Positions 63,356 to 64,000 of a DNA stretch of 64,000 bases are shown here, one piece after another; position 1 is the stretch's first letter, and each line of letters begins with the position of its first letter. The stretch covers positions 248,001 to 312,000 of the forward strand of contig NZ_JABWGO010000011.1 in assembly GCF_013363995.1 (NCBI RefSeq), given 5' to 3'. The position numbers and the translations under genes were made by a program. Below the pieces are notes generated by a model, which saw nothing but the letters and a program-made list of their open reading frames with translations, was not told the DNA's origin and searched no databases. The stretch comes from Nonomuraea rhodomycinica. Its GTDB lineage: Bacteria > Actinomycetota > Actinomycetes > Streptosporangiales > Streptosporangiaceae.

Positions 63356-64000
63356 CGGCCGGGACCGACGCCCCGTCCACCACCCGCCCGCCGGCGAACG
63401 CGCCGAGCGAGATGGCCGCGTTGAACACCGCGGTCAGCATGGCCATGCCCGCCTCCCCGCCGCCGGCCCGGACGACCCACATCTGCAGGGTCACCGACAC
63501 GCCCCCGTAGGCCACGCCCCAGAGCACCAGCAGAGCCGTCGCCGGGCCGATCGAGCCCGGCGTGGCGGCGAGGAGCGCGGTCGCGACCCCGATGAGCAGG
63601 GCCAGCGTCACGAGGACGCCCCTGGGACGCCGGGCCGCCCGCGCCCCGGCCGCGAAGTTGCCCGCCACACCGGCCACGCCGTACCCGAGCAGGACGGCGC
63701 TCACGGCCGCGGCGCCGGCGCCCGCCGCCTGCTCCAGGAACGGCCGGACGTAGGTGTAGGCCGCGAAGTGGCCGGTCACCACGAGGGCGGTCACGACGAG
63801 CACCACCCTGAGCGGGCCCGCGCGCCACACCCGCCACAGGTCCGACAGGCGCGCGGCCCGCTCGGCGGGCAGAGCCGGCAGCAGCCGGGCCAGCGCGACG
63901 CACAGCGCGACGGAGAGCAGCGCGACGGCCGCGAACGCAGCACGCCAGCCCGCGACCGAGGCGACGAACGTCCCGGCCGGCACGCCCAGCACGGACGCCA
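63273..64000 (-). CDS. MFS transporter, DHA1/AraJ-like (5' end beyond window)
   Basis: The frame is open to the window edge and stops at 63273, so only the C-terminal 240 or so residues are present. Seven or eight helices are visible, starting with GVPAGTFVASVAGWRAAFAA (the loop 4-5 GxxxGxxxxxxxGWR-type motif) and ending AGISGRRTTNGS. These are features of drug:H+ antiporter and sugar-efflux MFS proteins. The 3' end overlaps mutM by 83 bases tail to tail. Confidence 0.85.
   Translation of the reverse strand, partial: ASVLGVPAGTFVASVAGWRAAFAAVALLSVALCVALARLLPALPAERAARLSDLWRVWRAGPLRVVLVVTALVVTGHFAAYTYVRPFLEQAAGAGAAAVSAVLLGYGVAGVAGNFAAGARAARRPRGVLVTLALLIGVATALLAATPGSIGPATALLVLWGVAYGGVSVTLQMWVVRAGGGEAGMAMLTAVFNAAISLGAFAGGRVVDGASVPAVMWLGAGLSLAAAAVAGISGRRTTNGS

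Overview
The window comes from a high-GC, filamentous-type actinobacterium. Third codon positions are almost all G or C, GTG and TTG starts are frequent, and several genes look leaderless. The backbone gene order matches the branched-chain amino acid and translation block familiar from Streptomyces and its relatives: serA, leuB, ilvE, cimA, gltX, tRNA-Gln, tRNA-Glu, an ndgR-type IclR regulator, leuC, leuD, hup, cofC, plsC, gpsA, ddl, thiL, thiD, rpmB, a FakA-like kinase, recG, rsmD, coaD, yceD, rpmF, rnc and mutM. The proteins look like those of the Streptosporangiales (Nonomuraea or a near relative), but that placement is an inference from memory of gene order and protein style.

Layout. 1-12.1 kb is accessory: a cut-off metallo-beta-lactamase-fold hydrolase, an MFS remnant, a secreted CAP protein, a methyltransferase, a class C penicillin-binding protein, an FHA protein, a PadR-controlled ABC exporter, a sugar:cation symporter-like MFS protein and an SseB-like protein. 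12.2-21.1 kb is the amino acid core: serA, leuB, ilvE and cimA, interleaved with a cell-wall hydrolase under a c-di-AMP (ydaO-type) riboswitch, a small acidic ORF, a TcmP-like methyltransferase and a DsbA-like protein. 21.1-27.5 kb is accessory again: a TetR/NmrA pair, a heparinase-like lyase, a GT-C-like membrane protein, an HD protein and an ABM monooxygenase. 27.6-42.3 kb holds a FAH hydrolase plus gltX, MATE/PadR, LysR/CMD, an M3 peptidase, tRNA-Gln, a two-component system, twin tRNA-Glu genes, a PD-(D/E)XK-type protein, an acidic 576-aa protein and the IclR regulator. 42.4-45.0 kb is leuCD-hup. 45-64 kb is the conserved run from cofC to mutM, with an MFS gene at each end.

How the genes work together. 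Serine synthesis (serA), isoleucine and leucine synthesis (cimA, leuCD, leuB, ilvE) and tRNA charging (gltX, tRNA-Gln, tRNA-Glu) sit together with the regulator that in Streptomyces controls leuCD. The most interesting layer is regulatory. A short ORF encoding Leu-Leu-Ile-Ile precedes a U-tailed terminator just before cimA. A second ORF rich in Val, Leu and Ile codons lies between serA and a small acidic ORF of unknown function, behind a promoter that shares a 14-of-17 match with the ilvE promoter region. Inverted repeats sit at the promoters of serA, both PadR genes, the TetR pair and the LysR pair. The HU gene has a leader with two mutually exclusive hairpins.

No CRISPR array, insertion sequence, phage block or complete biosynthetic cluster was seen. 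The window starts inside one gene and ends inside another.
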